Shown piece after piece: positions 23,131 to 36,281 of a DNA stretch of 64,000 nt; position 1 is the stretch's first letter, and each line of letters begins with the position of its first letter. The stretch covers positions 248,001-312,000 of the forward strand of contig PYSS01000016.1 in assembly GCA_003049465.1 (NCBI GenBank), given 5' to 3'. A program made the position numbers and the translations under genes. The stretch comes from Magnaporthiopsis rhizophila (taxonomy: Eukaryota > Ascomycota > Sordariomycetes > Magnaporthales > Magnaporthaceae). Under the pieces are notes generated by a model. The model saw only the letters and a program-made list of their open reading frames with translations, made no database searches and was not told the DNA's origin.

Positions 23131-26100
23131 TTTGGAAGAACAGGAGGAGCGTGGAGACGAAGAGAAGGTGTGATATGGGCGGAGAGGGCCGGTTTTAGTA
23201 GAGAAGTGACGGTGTTACAAGGAACAAAGCAAGGCGTGAAGAATGTTGTGTAGGAATGAGTGTACGTGGCTGTGAAACAGGGACGTTGGCAAGTAAGGGA
23301 ACACAAGCGCGGATGTGTTTGTCGACGAGGCAGACAGGTGAACACACGAGTGAGGATCTGCTTTCCTAATGATCTAATGTGTCCGTTGCCGCCGACAAAG
23401 AGCCCCGTGCCCAAGTCTTATATAAAACAACGGCACCGGGGAACTCGACCGGTGGCTGCCGCGGTGTCTTTCCTAAATAGGAAAACAAGCACACGCCCCT
23501 TTCCTGACCCCCTAACCGGCAAGCATCTAACAGGAAAGCAGGCAGGTAAACGTCACAGGGCACATACATGCGCCTGCCTTACGTCTCCATGGCGCTAGGG
23601 CGAACTAGGATTGCTGATTAAACGAAGAAATGCTGATTAACACTCTCCCCCAGGGGCACGGGCGCGGGCGGGGTGTAGGGAAGGGTGGGTGTGCCAGACG
23701 GGCCTCGCCGAAACGTTGATCATGGCTCATACAACCCAGAGCAGCGGGGAGATGGTGTGGGAGTATGTAAGCCGCAAAAAAAGCCGGTACGAAGACACCA
23801 AAGGAGACGCAGAAGCAGAGAGAAGGGTGGATACTCTGGGTTACCAAGCAGGAGGCGGCGAGTAGTACCGAAGCTACGTGGTAGCTATAGACAGCCCAGG
23901 TAAGAAGATGGACGGTACTTTCCTGTTCTGGCATGAAGATGAAGAAGGCAGGAGAGGAGTAGGGACCTAGTACACCATCAAAGCAAAGGCCAGAGTACTA
24001 ACTGCCTCAGCCGGAAATGAAGAATACGGCACGTCATGGCGAAGCCACTTTGGCTACGGCACCATGACTACCTACCTACCAATAGTAGGTGGAGGTGTGG
24101 GCGCAAGGTGTAGATGGTGAAGACGAAGGGCTGGCTCGGACGGACACCCACTGGCCGCCAATCTAAGCGAGCCCTATGGGGGCTGGACAGGAAGGATTCG
24201 AGAAGACGTAGGCGATGGGGCTTTTGTCGTGCGTATCCGTGTCGCCGGAACCTGCACTAAGGTCCCATGCGTCTTTGGAGGAGAAGGGATTACATGATAT
24301 TCCGCCAAATACGGAAACGCGACGGTTAGCATAGCCGCGGCAGCGGGGCGACGAGAGGGGTATCCTTAAACGCCTGCCCGCCTGCCTGCGTGCCTGCCAC
24401 TAGGAGCGGCGGGGAAGCGAAGCGAAAGGGGTCGGGAGATTGATGGGGATTATTGATCTCTCAAAACGAAGGGATGAGCGGCGCGAAGGGCTCGCTCGAG
24501 AAGAGCACCACCCAGACGTGGCCCGGAGAAGGCGGGCGGGCGCCTTGGGTGACTGGTTCGTACGTCAAGGGCGAACGGTTGGCAGCACAGCAAAAGAGTG
24601 GGCTGCAGGATTTCCGGCACGATTATGTGATCCTCGATGGTTGCTTTTTGCTTGTGCAGATTCGGACTGGATCCCCGACGTGCGTTTGTTGGGTTGCTGA
24701 TAAAAATACAGGCTGAGCCTGCTTGGCCTGCGCCAATGGGCTGGCTGGCCTTTTGCCTGACGTGCAGCGGCGAAAAGTTGCCTATCTGGGTCGTCAGGCC
24801 AAACCCTAAGTTTGTGTGTGTCGTCAATTGGCTGTTGGCAACGGCGTTCCCGGGTGAGAACAAGGGGCATGCCTGGTGCGACCACACCACACAAGTGTCC
24901 TTGTCGGTTATGAGCGGTATGACGTTTGAGGGAGTCTCAGAGACGGCCCGGATGGGATGGAAGGGATAGGCGACGCACGTGGAATGTTGGGTGGTGTGTC
25001 GGTCGGTGTGTGTCCCCAAGTAATCAAATTGAGCAAGGGCGGAAACGGGACCCGCCAGCGTCGTAAGGGAAACTGCCTGACTGCTGTTCTTGCTCTGGAA
25101 GCCGGAAAACTCGGGTGCCTGATTTCGTTTCGTTTCACTGAAGTGGTGGCAGTGGTGGTAGTGGGTGGGCTCGCCCATCCTTCGGCATTCCAGTGCAGGG
25201 TTTGACGAAAGAGCAGAAAAGGGGGGAGAAGAGTCCAATCCCGCCCCCAATGCCGAAAGCCACGCGTGATTGGCTGCATCCAGCTGACCATCTCGACATT
25301 TGGTGGGAGACGGAAGGTGCAGTGCAGTGCAGTTGAGATGCTGCGTCAACGATGCCCCATCGCGGAATCCCAAGACCCGACAGCGCGGAATTGGGGGGCC
25401 CTCTTTCCCAAACGTCCCGCCCGCCTTTTCGAGGTACCGGTACCCACCCAACAGGCGTTGAATCCAGCCAGTCCATATGTCACTTCTCGGAAAAAGCCAT
25501 GTGTCTTTTTGTTCCCTACCAGGGCGCGCTATTGACATTGGACACCCAACATGACGCTCACGTAAACCCAGCCCGCAGCAGGGCACGAGACTGATGACTG
25601 CCGCCCGGTGGTGTTGCGGGGTCCATGCAGCCGCAAACAATGGCTGTAGGTACTTAGTAGTGCCTCTCCGCCTCGCGACGCGAAGCGAGCAGGTGGGCGT
25701 GTGGGTGTGTTGTTGCATGCAGGTGTGTGGCCCAACGACGTCAGGTCTGGTCCTTGTGTCGATCCTTAGGGCTGGCTCTCTACCGGTACCTACCCACCTA
25801 CATGTATATAGACGACTACCGCATCCCGGTCGTGGTGGTGGCGTGCCGCGGCCCAAATCGGCTCTCGGTCTGGAGACAAGTCTAGAAGAGGCGGAACCAC
25901 GATGCAGGAAAGGGACGCAAGGGACTGACTGACATGGACCGCCGCAGTCAAAAATAACAACAAGGAGATTTGATAGGATTATGCCTCGACTTCGTATGCG
26001 TGGACTTTCTCATATGTGTCCGGCCAATTACAGAAACATGAACAAAAGAGTACAAAATAGCCGAAGAGACACTAAAAAAATGCAGACAAGAACAAAAGCA

Positions 26101-26970
26101 AAGAAATCTTGTTTTTCCCGCCAAAGTAGACCTGCCCCTCCAAGGTGTGACAAAAACCGTCCGCCCTGCAGGTCAGCACCAAACTCCGAGCCCACGTCGG
26201 ATCCAGGCCCCTCGGTGGGCGGCACGGTCACCAGTGATAAGAAACGTATGTTTTTTTTTTCTCCTCCCTCCCCGTGACACGGCACCAGCCTCGTTTTTTC
26301 GAACATGCTCAAAACTACTCCTCTCCCAACAAATTAGACCAAGGGGTGGGATGGGGAAGTAAGCTGAGCGGACTTCATGTTCGTCCCGCATGCCCGTCTT
26401 TTCATTTCAGTTCGTTTCCCCCGAATCCTCGATGATCCAACAATAGACCAGGAAACCTGCTTTTGCGTCAATAATAATGAAAGTATTTTAAAACACAAAA
26501 AACCATGTGATGTGTCATCCAAACACCACTCACTCGCCTGTCGCTTCTGCTTAAATCCCGGCCAACCCAATGGGGAGTCATGATGAGAGTCGGAGAGGGG
26601 GTGGCTGTGAGCGCTTCTGAGTATCGTATCGATCCCGTTGGCGGCGGGGACTTGGCCGAGATACTTTCACTGGGGGCAATCATCCGGCCCCCAAAATAAT
26701 AACATAAACCGCCGAACGCCATTTTTCAGGCAGACAAATAAAATCAGGCAAGGAGGGAAAAAAAAATGAGTAACAAAGGGACAGATCTTCTTGACGCTCA
26801 ATCAGCAGGCTATGATGAGGGAAAGGCGGAAAAGGAGTAAAAAGATGAGGGGTCCAAAAATGCAGTGGGGATAGAGTGGTGATACAGAGCAGGGCTGAGA
26901 CAGCCCGATTTTGTGTTTAACAAAAAAAAGAGACACCTCAGCCACCGAGCTAGGGCTCTCACACTCTGCT
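23131..26970. other. 3.8-kb intergenic region without a recognisable gene
   Basis: The left ~400 bases are the upstream side of the SDR gene. The right ~300 bases are the 3' side of the cation exchanger. Between them there are TACCTACC-type short repeats (around 24070 and 25790) and one long minus-strand open frame (24450-25856) with no domain-like content. I see no RNA gene. Confidence 0.5.
23419..23427 (-). promoter_or_regulatory. Putative TATA element upstream of the SDR gene
   Basis: A TATATAA core lies about 290 bases upstream of the SDR start codon. The distance is long unless the leader is long, so this is a weak call. Confidence 0.25.
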
Positions 26971-29900
26971 TCAAAACGCGGGCCCGCTCTTGCCTCGCCC
27001 GACCGTCTTGAACGAGTCGCCGCCGTACCTGACATACGACCCGTCGGCGCCCATCGTGTCGAACCTGGAGCTGACCCCGGCGGCGCCGTCCATGCCCGAG
27101 GCGGTGTAGCCGCTCAGGAAGAAGCCGACGATGACGACCAGGTAGCTGAGCAGCAGGATGCTGCCCTTGAAGTAGTTGCTCTTCCCCTCGCCATACATGT
27201 AGCTGAGCAGGAACACGCACAGGATCACCGTGACCATGTCCCACTGTGGGAAGAGGAGCGAGAAGGTGTAGCGCGCCGCGTCGTCCACACCCGACGTAGG
27301 CGCGTACAGGGCCGAGTAAAGCACCAGAGCGGGGATCTGAAGCAGGCAAACCTGCAGCGCGTACGCCGAGCCGATCTCCATGGACAGCGCAATGTTGCCG
27401 TTCATGGCGAATGAAATGGCGTTCTGAGCGAGGACAAAAAAGTTAGAAAAAGCTCGACGGTAGCTAAAGATGGGTAAATACGGAAGTAGGTAGGTACATA
27501 CCAGGAATTCAGTAGTGTTGGGCACCAGCGCAAAGAGCGAGATGCCGACAAACTTCTCGTCGAGAGCAAGACCCTCTAGAACAAAGTCGACCGAGTCAAC
27601 CAGGATCTCGGCAATGATGGCGTACAGAACAGTGGCACCCATCAGGATGACGGACGACTTGAGGCGGCTCCAGTTGGGTGCGTCGTGACCGCCGTGACCG
27701 CCACCGGCAGCGTCACCGGCAGCGACAGCACCTGCCTGGTGCGCGGCGGTGGCGGCGGCGGCATGACCAGCTTGCATAAAGAGCGGATCCTCGGGATCGG
27801 GGAACGCTGCGACGGGCCGGGGACCGGGAGTCGGGTTCGGAGTCGTCCTGGTGCTGGCACCGTGGAGGTTGCGCGCCGACGATCGCCGTGGGATCACAGC
27901 CGCCGCCGCCGCCGTCGCGGCGATCTCGGCCACCTGGTGCGCCAGCTGGTTGTTCTCCGCCTCAGAGAAGCCCGGGATGTGCATGTTGGTGGCCCCGACG
28001 CCGCCGCCGCCCTTGGGCGGCACCAGATGCGGCGTCGCGATGCTCCCGTTCCCTCCGCGGCCAACGGTTCCGGCCGATGATGTGCTCTCTTGCGGCGTCA
28101 GGCCAACCTGTCGGAGGGACTGCCCCAGGATGCGCTTGTACACATTGGTATCGCGGATGTCGGTGCCCGTGCTGTCCGCCATGGCCGTCGAATGCTGCCT
28201 TGTAGAGACTGAGCCGCCGTGGAAGCCGGCCGCAGCAGCAGCACCAGCCAGACCGTGGTCCTCGTGTTTCTTCTCGTCCACCTCGGAATTCCAGATGACG
28301 GCCGCGTGCGTCCGCAGAGTAAACCAGAGACCAATGACGTACGACAGGAACAGCATTGACGCCGCGATATAGCAGTAGGGACGCACCGCCTCAAGGTAGA
28401 AACGGTCGTTGAGGGCGGGCGTCTGCGAAAAGAAACAGCGGCGGCAGTCTCGCGCCGTAGGGGTCTTGCTTCCGTCCGCAGGAGGCCCTTCGAAGCTGGT
28501 GCAGTCGAGGCAGTTCAGCTCGTGCGTGCCGTAGATCTGGTAGAAGAGCGTGGGGCCAAAGGCACCAATTACAGCAAAAAGCAGCATGGTGGACGTCACG
28601 CCGGCGGAGCGGGCGTTGAAGCGCTGCGTCTTGCGCTTGATGGCGCCGAAACACATGGACAGGCCTGGAAGGAATAGGATGCCAGCAAAGATGCTGCCGA
28701 CGATGCTGCCCTCGACGAGCTGCCCCTTGCCCTGATTGAGGGCAACGCAGTACAGGAAGACCTCGACAATGGTGGAAAAGAACGCGTTGATGGCAGCTCC
28801 GACGCCCATGGACGACTGTGCCGAGATGGAGGCCACGGCCTGGCCGATGAAGTAGGCGAGCGGGATGATGGAGAGCAGGCCGCCGAAGAAGAGAAAGGCG
28901 GGAGAGGTGAGAAAGTTGTGAACCTCAAAGACACCCTCGAGCACAAGCCAGTCGAAGACGACGAAAAAGACGACAGCCATCAGGTTGATGAGGAAGATGT
29001 TGGTGCCATCGACCGTGTACTTCCAGTACTTGAGCCCGACGGCACGGTAGGTGCACACGATGATGGACGAGTGGGGTGTGTTGGGAGCACGGGCCGAACT
29101 GATGTCGGAGCCGAAGTTCAATGCGAGTGGGTGTCGCCGCAGGTGGTCTATCAGGAGCATGGTCACCTTTCCCATGGGGATCCAGAAGACGAGGAACCAG
29201 CAGATGCCAGACACGATGAACAGCGACGGCGTCAGGAGCAGGTAGAAGAAGAGGAAGAAGATGACGCGCCCAATGTTCCACTGTCCACGCCCAAACAGGC
29301 GCCGCTTCAGGGGCGGCACGTCGCCAGAGTCGGACCGGTCGCCGGCGTCGCGGCGCGACCGGCCCAGGAGGCTGTCGGTCTCGCTGTGGGTCGAGTCGAT
29401 GCTGCGCCGCGAGCGCCCAATGATGGAACGCCCGCGCTCAGGGCCGAAGAAGAGGCGGCCGTACTCGAGGTCGCCGCTCTGCCATTGCTCGTACTCGCTG
29501 ATGCTGCGGCCCTCGCCCAGGTCCTCCTCCAAATAGGCCTCCTGCTGCTCGAGGCGGATGAACTTGCCAAACGGATAGAAGAGGTAGCCGGCCAGGCCCC
29601 AGAGCACGCGGCCGTACTGGCGCGCACTCGGCGCGGCGGCAAACAGAAAGCAGATGACGGCACCGACAAAGGCGATAGCGGCCATCCACCAACCGAAGCA
29701 TAGCGTCCATATGATGTTGAATATGAAGAGCCAACCGCCCACCTTCCGTCCGGGCGTCGAGTGGATGTCGCCCTCTGCCGTCTTCTGGACGGAGCGGTCC
29801 TTCTTGTACAATGCGGGCTTCCACAGCCTGATGCCGAAAGGGTGTGTTTCGTTGATGGCCTGCTGGCGGTCCTTGAGCGTGAAGCTCTCGGCATCACTGA

Positions 29901-30869
29901 CGTCGCCGTCGTCGTCGTCGTCCTGGTCGTCGTCGGTGGGGCCGTCGCCGCCTTCATGGGGTCCATCAACGTCGTCTGGGCGACGTTCCTCGACTTCCTC
30001 AGCCTCCTCGGCAATCTCGACATGGGCGCCCCGGCTGCTGCCGGGCCTGGTGTTGGCCATTTTCTGGGATTGCTCTTCTTCGGCAATGGGGTCCTCTTCC
30101 ACATCGTCCTGTCGCGATTGTACCCTTGATAGCGGGGGCGGGTTCACCGTGCGGCGGCGGCCGGAAGGGAGCGAGTAGCTGTTGTTGCGCTGGGCTTCGA
30201 TCTCATCGGTGCCATCGTCGACGGAGAATACCTCACCCCGGTGCGGGGCTTGCGCGTTGGAGCTGGCGCGTCGATTCATGGGCGGCTTTCTCGGATGCCC
30301 CTTGACGCGCTCGGGGCCGAGCATGGGCGAGCGCGTCGCCGACTGGCTGGCCCGGCTTCCGCCTTGCGAACGGTCGAGCGTATACGGGTCGGTGAAGTGC
30401 TGTTGGGACGGACCTGCGGCGGGGGTCGGCGATAGCATGGTGCCTGTCCGACGGGGCAAGCGCGAGGGTTAGCTGATATCCGGGACGCACTCGGGGGGTT
30501 ACCCAGCGCAATGTATAGGTAGATGGCTGCGTCGTCCGGCAGTAACCAGCCCAGCAGACCAGGCGCATGCGGCCACGTCGTTTTGCCTCAGCATGTCTTG
30601 CCCGACGCTGGAAGCGGTACTGCCGGCCAGTCGCACAGATTCTGGGGGCCAGGTGACGCCGTGTGGGACAGCGTCTTGGATCTGGGTGTACCGTAGGAAC
30701 CTTCGGGCCTCCTCCGCACCGTGTCGGTCGACTGGAAGCTCTCGGCAAGCCCATGGTCGCGTGTCAACGGGCCGGGATCGAAGCGAGCGGGGGGCCGGGG
30801 GTCGGTGGGCGAGAGCGCATCCGAGGCGTTGCTGTTGCGGCGTGATCGCGAGCGCGACGGCGACGCCAT
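26971..30869 (-). CDS. VNX1/CAX-type vacuolar cation/H+ exchanger
   Basis: Exons 30869-30692, 30443-27502 and 27423-26971 give 1,190 residues. The 78-nt last intron (GTATGT at 27501, CTCAG at 27424) is a multiple of three without a stop, so a naive reading keeps it; removal gives VPNTTEFLNAISFAMNG. The first ~230 residues are Ser/Arg- and acid-rich cytosol-facing sequence. They are followed by membrane pairs (~260-320 and ~420-450) and two exchanger repeats with acidic motifs: STIVEVFLYCVALNQG-G (~600-650) and VPNTTEF through SMEIGSAYAL (~1033-1065). This matches fungal relatives of yeast Vnx1, a low-affinity vacuolar Na+/K+-H+ antiporter related to Ca2+/H+ exchangers; ion choice cannot be told. 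The first exon (MASPSRSRSRRNSNAS...RRRPEGSYG) looks native, but its donor (GTACAC) is uncertain. If it is wrong, translation starts at 30438 (1,129 residues). Confidence 0.85.
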
Positions 30870-33149
30870 GTTGGCGGGATGGGCGCGACGGGCCTCGAGC
30901 CCGTTCGCAATTTGAGACGAGGTAGTCGTACGCGGGCTGAGGTTGGTGCCGCTTGATTTGCCAGTAGAACCGACGACTCGGCCTGGACCGCAGGAGGCTT
31001 TTCGCTGGCGAGAAGGTTTGAGACAAACGCCAGTGCCTATCTAGGTACCTATCTGCCACCAGTCGTCGGAACGGTGAGGGAAAAAAAAAAAAAAAAAAAA
31101 AAAGGCAAAAGAATATTGGAGTGAGCCAACACGAGCCAACAAACAAATCAAAGCTTGCGCTCGAGCGAGTAATGCCCCAGGCCCAGCAATCACAATAAGT
31201 GTTGATGCCAAGTGAGCCAAAAGAGTCCGAGATAAATCAAAAACAATGGAATACAACAAGTAAACAAACGATACCAAGGAATGAATGGATAGTGAGCTGA
31301 AGCGCCCAGAAAGCAGACAGGAAAGGGATGCCTCCGCGTGATCGGTCGGCAAAGGTTTCTGGTCGTGTCGAACCCAAAAGGAAAAGATGAAGATAGAGAA
31401 GAAAAAGGCAATGGAGAGGCGGGTGCCCACGGAACGGGACAGCTTGGCAACTTGGCCGACTTCGACTGACGGGATGGGATGTTTACAGGTTGCGACGACG
31501 GTAGGGAAGAAAGTTGGAAACTTTTGAGGTGGTTGGCTGGTGCCCGTGCTTATCGACCTCGAGCTCCTTCCATCCGTCGACGACGCGCCGCGCCGCCCTA
31601 GTAACATGGATTCCCCCACCATCCCTGGTCTTCGCAACTTCGGTGCGACGGCACAGCTGCGGGCCAAGCTACATCCTCCATCCTCTCCACTGAGAAACAG
31701 TCGGACGATGCCCAATCCCGGCAGGGGCCACCCTTATCGCCTTGTGCACGGGGCTTGGCCCACCCCGGCAGAGTCCAGAGTGGGGGCAGCTCCGTCGTGC
31801 TGTGATTGATTGTGGATGACGACACCGCGCACGGGAGATTTGGCGGCGCCCAAAAGGCTGCCGAGGAACGCCGGGTCGCATCGCAATGGAGCCAGCCAAG
31901 GGGAGCGCAGCATCGGGTGCACCACCAGACAGCATGCAACGAACACACATGCCACCATGGATATGAGCCCATCGTGCCTATCACTTGCCCAAGCGTTCGC
32001 TGGTGATGCTGAGCTTACGGCGCAGTATCAATGGATGCCTAGATGTCTACTTACTTTATTCCACCAAACATATTCCACCGACACGGTACACAAAGACGTG
32101 TAACCGTCGTTACATCTCGGGCGTCTCGGGTCCTTACGGTCCTCCAGAGCGGCAGCGCCAGAAGGCTCGATGGCCACCTGAGCGGTGCTAGAGAAAACCC
32201 CACCCCTCCATCCTTTGCAGGATCGCCGGTCGACCCGGATCGGTGCAGATGCGGTTTCGCTGCAGTGGAAACGCCACTGTTGTCATACCTGCAGACATAC
32301 CGGTTGTATGTATGCTATGTTTGCGGCAGAAACCGAATTGAAGTATTTGGTCCTATCCCACTCGCCCCTGGGCATGTAAAATTGACGCTATCCAGCAGCC
32401 ACCGTGGCCCGGCCGCGGGGTTGGCTGCCGAGCCAGTAGCCAGCCGGTGGCGGGCTGGCGGTGGCGCTAATAACCAACCTGATTCACGTCCCAACCCTCG
32501 TCGGCTGACGCCGTGGGGAACTTCCTGGCATGCGATATAGCGCACATCAGGCGAGTTGTCATCTATCGGGTGACCTACGCCGCCGGGATATGGATGCTGG
32601 AATCACTGGCTAATTCTTGATGGCTGGCTGGTTTATTTGTGATCTCCGTCATGTTGGGCACTTTCCACAAGAATTGAGGATTCTCGGATGCATGCCCATT
32701 ATTCAAGGATCACATTATGCGGGGATGCAGTAACTAGAGCATCTGGTCGTGATCGTCGGCGTTGTGTCAACTCAAGAATTGAATGGACTGATTCTAAGCT
32801 GCCCGGCAAAAGGGATTTGAGCTCTGGCATCCTTATCAGCCATATCACGTGATAACATTGGCGGTTGGGCCCACTCCGAACTGCGACGCGTGGGCCGCTT
32901 TTGCCTTGAGGCTCGAGCTGTGCAACATGAGGCTTCATGTGGGCTCCAGCTCCAGCTCAAGAATCCAAACAGCAAGACACCCGGTCCACTAAACCCGCCT
33001 CCGACGCGGCGACACCACCCGCCATCTAACGACCGAAGGACTGAGCACTACCTCTTCAGCTACCCGAGATAATCCGGAGAACCACAGCGGCATCCCCATC
33101 ACAAACTTCACCCTCCTCCCTGCTCTTGGAGCAGCCATAATCGCCCAAA
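30870..33149. other. 2.3-kb divergent intergenic region
   Basis: Shared upstream region of the cation exchanger (-) and Rpt6 (+). It contains a 23-nt poly(A) at 31081-31103 and no gene I can support. The 100 bases before the Rpt6 start are C/A-rich, like a leader. Confidence 0.5.
31081..31103. repeat. Poly(A) tract, 23 nt
   Basis: An uninterrupted run of A on the plus strand, about 210 bases upstream of the proposed exchanger start. Confidence 0.9.
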
Positions 33150-34530
33150 ATGGCGCTCGACAACTACTACCACAACAAGATCGAGGCGATGAAGCTGGAG
33201 ATCCTCAAGGGCCAGGCTGTCCTCCGGCGACTCGAGGCACAGAGGAACGACTACAACTCGAGGGTACGGCTGCTCCGCGAGGAGCTGGGCCTGCTCCAGC
33301 AGCCAGGATCCTACGTCGGCGAGGTCGTCAAGGTGATGAGCACAAAAAAGGTCCTGGTCAAGGTACATCCCGAGGGCAAATACGGTATGTATGCAAACGC
33401 CCGTGGCTCGCGCATAACTCACAACCACATGGCCCCGCCCGCCGGACTGGGTATGCTAATGCTCGCCTGCCACCCTCCTCCACAGTCGTCGATATCGCCG
33501 ACAGCGTCGACATCACTAAGCTTACAGTTGGAAAGCGGGTTACGCTCCTGTCCGACAGCTACAAGCTGGAGAAGATGTTGCCGTCATCGGTCGACCCGCT
33601 CGTGTCTCTGATGATGGTCGAGAAGGTGCCCGACAGCACATACGACATGATCGGTGGTCTGGACCAGCAGATCAAGGAGATCAAGGAGGTGATCGAGCTC
33701 GGACTCAAGCACCCAGAGCTGTTCGAGTCGCTGGGGATCGCACAGCCCAAGGGCGTGCTGCTTTACGGGCCTCCCGGTACCGGAAAGACGCTGCTCGCCC
33801 GTGCCGTCGCCCACCACACAGACTGCAAGTTTATCCGCGTCTCGGGCAGCGAACTCGTGCAAAAGTACATCGGTGAGGGCAGTCGCATGGTGCGCGAACT
33901 GTTCGTCATGGCGCGCGAGCACGCGCCCTCCATCATCTTCATGGACGAAATCGACTCGATCGGATCCAGCCGTGTCGAGGGCAGCAGCGGGGGCGATTCC
34001 GAGGTGCAGCGCACCATGCTGGAGCTCCTCAACCAGCTCGACGGCTTCGAACCCACCAAGAACATCAAGATCATCATGGCCACCAACCGTCTCGACATCC
34101 TGGACCCGGCCCTGCTGCGGCCCGGCCGCATCGACCGCAAGATCGAGTTCCCGCCGCCGAGCGTTGAGGCGCGTGCCGACATTCTGCGCATCCACAGCCG
34201 CAAGATGAACCTGACCAGGGGCATCAACCTGACAAAGATCGCCGAGAAGATGAATGGCTGTTCCGGCGCCGAGCTCAAGGGTGTGTGCACCGAGGCCGGC
34301 ATGTACGCGCTCCGCGAGCGGAGGGTGCACGTCACGCAGGAGGACTTTGAGCTCGCCACTGCCAAGATCCTCAACAAACACGATGACAAGGAGGGTAAGT
34401 CTTTAGCAAAGCATAACGGCTCAGCTTTGGCTACCTTGGATTTCTTGGTACTTTATCTTTGCTGTTGCGAATCCGTTACTGACAACGCCTCCTTCCACCA
34501 ACAGTGTCGCTCGGCAAGCTCTGGAAGTAG
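33150..34530 (+). CDS. RPT6: 26S proteasome regulatory ATPase Rpt6
   Basis: Exons 33150-33384, 33486-34394 and 34505-34530 (introns 101 and 110 nt) give 389 residues, the usual length of Rpt6/PSMC5. The N-terminal coiled coil ([20 protein letters not shown]) is followed by the OB-fold segment ([20 protein letters not shown]). The AAA+ core has Walker A GPPGTGKT (173-180), Walker B IIFMDEID (228-235), sensor-1 MATNRLD and arginine-finger segment [13 protein letters not shown]. The C-terminus, VSLGKLWK, lacks the HbYX gate-opening motif, as expected for Rpt6. It is one of six ATPases in the base ring that unfold ubiquitinated substrates and feed the 20S core, in nucleus and cytosol. The last exon holds only eight codons plus the stop. 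The first intron removes an in-frame extension (MYANARGSR). Confidence 0.97.
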
Positions 34531-36281
34531 AGAGGGCGCGCGTTCTGGCTGTGTACTCTCCAGCATCCCTTCACCCGCCTCTTCGCTTGCTTATTTGGTC
34601 TCGCCACTCTCGTTTCTGCCGGAGAGACTGTGGGCTGCATCGTGGTCCAGCGCGAGAAACTATTCTTGGTCGACACGGCTGGGAGTAAAAGGGGCTGGAA
34701 ACAGTGCCCCCGGCACATTTACCTCGCGCACATGCACAATGTTCAATACCTTCCGATACTGCTTAAGACGTGGAGAGTGATGGCGTCAGTAATACACGAC
34801 ATGCAGCGAGGACTAGACAGCGGCTGCTATTGGTTCAAGCGACACTCCGAATGTTCTGATATATATACGTTGTCAAACACAGGCCTAACAGCCAGGTGCC
34901 AGGCATTCCAGGTCATCTCATCATCCTTTCAGTTTGTTCTGCTTCTAGAACGGCCCAATTCTGGGTTGCGTACTGGGGAAAGTCGGCCACACCTCGGGTC
35001 ATTTACACGCCTCCTCGCTCAACCAAGCGCCACAAGCGACCGCAAGCGCGGCCTCGGGCCGCAGCAAATGGCCAATGGTGACTGCTGCTCTAGGCGCCGA
35101 CCCCACCAAGACCAAAGCTAACTGGTGGAGCCACGTTTGAGGTAGCATCCCGTTCTGCACATTGCAACCATCATAAAGCTTGCACCTCTCTTCACGCTCT
35201 CCTGTGGCGTGATCTTTAAGCCGCCAGGAACAAACACGCTCGACTTTTGCCGTCGATGGATCGGTGCTCTGGCTGGGCAAGCTTTCTGCAGCCACCACCA
35301 CACCGAGCAATCCCTCGGCCGATTTTTTGCAGGCTACTTCCTCGGGATGACATGACGCCGTGGTGCAAGCATTGCTTCGCCATTGGGGCGATCCCGCCGC
35401 TGTAATGCCGTCCTAGCCAACCAGAGGTCGTGGGCCTCCTGATTTTCTTGCCAGCCGCCCAGGGATAGCCATTTGGCCGCCCAACCACAGCCACACAACT
35501 CACGGCCTCTGACGGGCGCCAAACAGGGGTCTGTCTCTGGGCGTACCAACCACACGCGGTCGATCGTCTCCGGTCTTGTCGTTTGGCCGACATACACCCT
35601 GCCTAAGAAAAAACAAAGATGGCAGTTCTCAGGCCTGAGACAGAAGTTTACTGGCTAAAATAGGTGGTGGACCCATAAATATCTTTGGAGGAAGCTGCCC
35701 TCCTTTTTTTTTTGGGCACGGTAGCCTGCTTCGCCCTCTGTCCGCAGCACGCGGGATGGCACTGGCCGTGGGCCTGTGTAGCACTTGTGGCCACATGACA
35801 TGTCGAAGAGGTATCTTTCCCCGTCGCCGCTGGGTGCGGTCGCGTCGACGGGCGCTCACATGGGACAAGCAAGTGTTGTACAAAGGCTCCCCGCCAGGCG
35901 AAACCGCCTGCATCACACATGGTTGGCCGTCATCGGGTCAGGGCCGCAAATGAGGAGCCGCGTCCTCGATATCCGGGGCTGCCCCAAAACCACCGCGTCG
36001 CGCGCTGGCATCCACAGCCCCTCACCCTTCCTGCCATGTTTCACATCATATACGCCATATCTCTCCCATCCCCGCAGGAAGAAGAGTTTCTTCGATTATT
36101 GCTTTGCTCTCTCCACCTTTGTGACGATCCTCATCTACGCCTCATCGAAATATACCCCGACTTATACCACATTATATCCACGTATCTACCTACTCTCGGA
36201 TATATACACACAGCCGCTTTTTCCATCTAGTCCACGGACAACCCCCCAAAGGCCTCTTGGGTAGGCAGGCAACCCAGCACC
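34531..36281. other. Intergenic region downstream of Rpt6
   Basis: 3' region of Rpt6 and promoter of the next gene. The final ~250 bases are pyrimidine-rich with TATATCC/ATATAC segments (about 36170-36210) suited to a core promoter. I see no gene. Confidence 0.5.

Noticed and set aside
24450..25856. Open frame of 468 codons on the minus strand
   Set aside because: It ends and starts without a recognisable context, has no domain, hydrophobic pattern or conserved-looking motif, and its composition (His, Thr, Ser, Arg, Pro rich) matches chance translation of GC-rich spacer.
30499..31146. 215-codon minus-strand frame overlapping the first exon of the exchanger
   Set aside because: Out of frame with the exchanger-like N-terminus. 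It begins in a poly(A)-encoded Phe run and has random composition.
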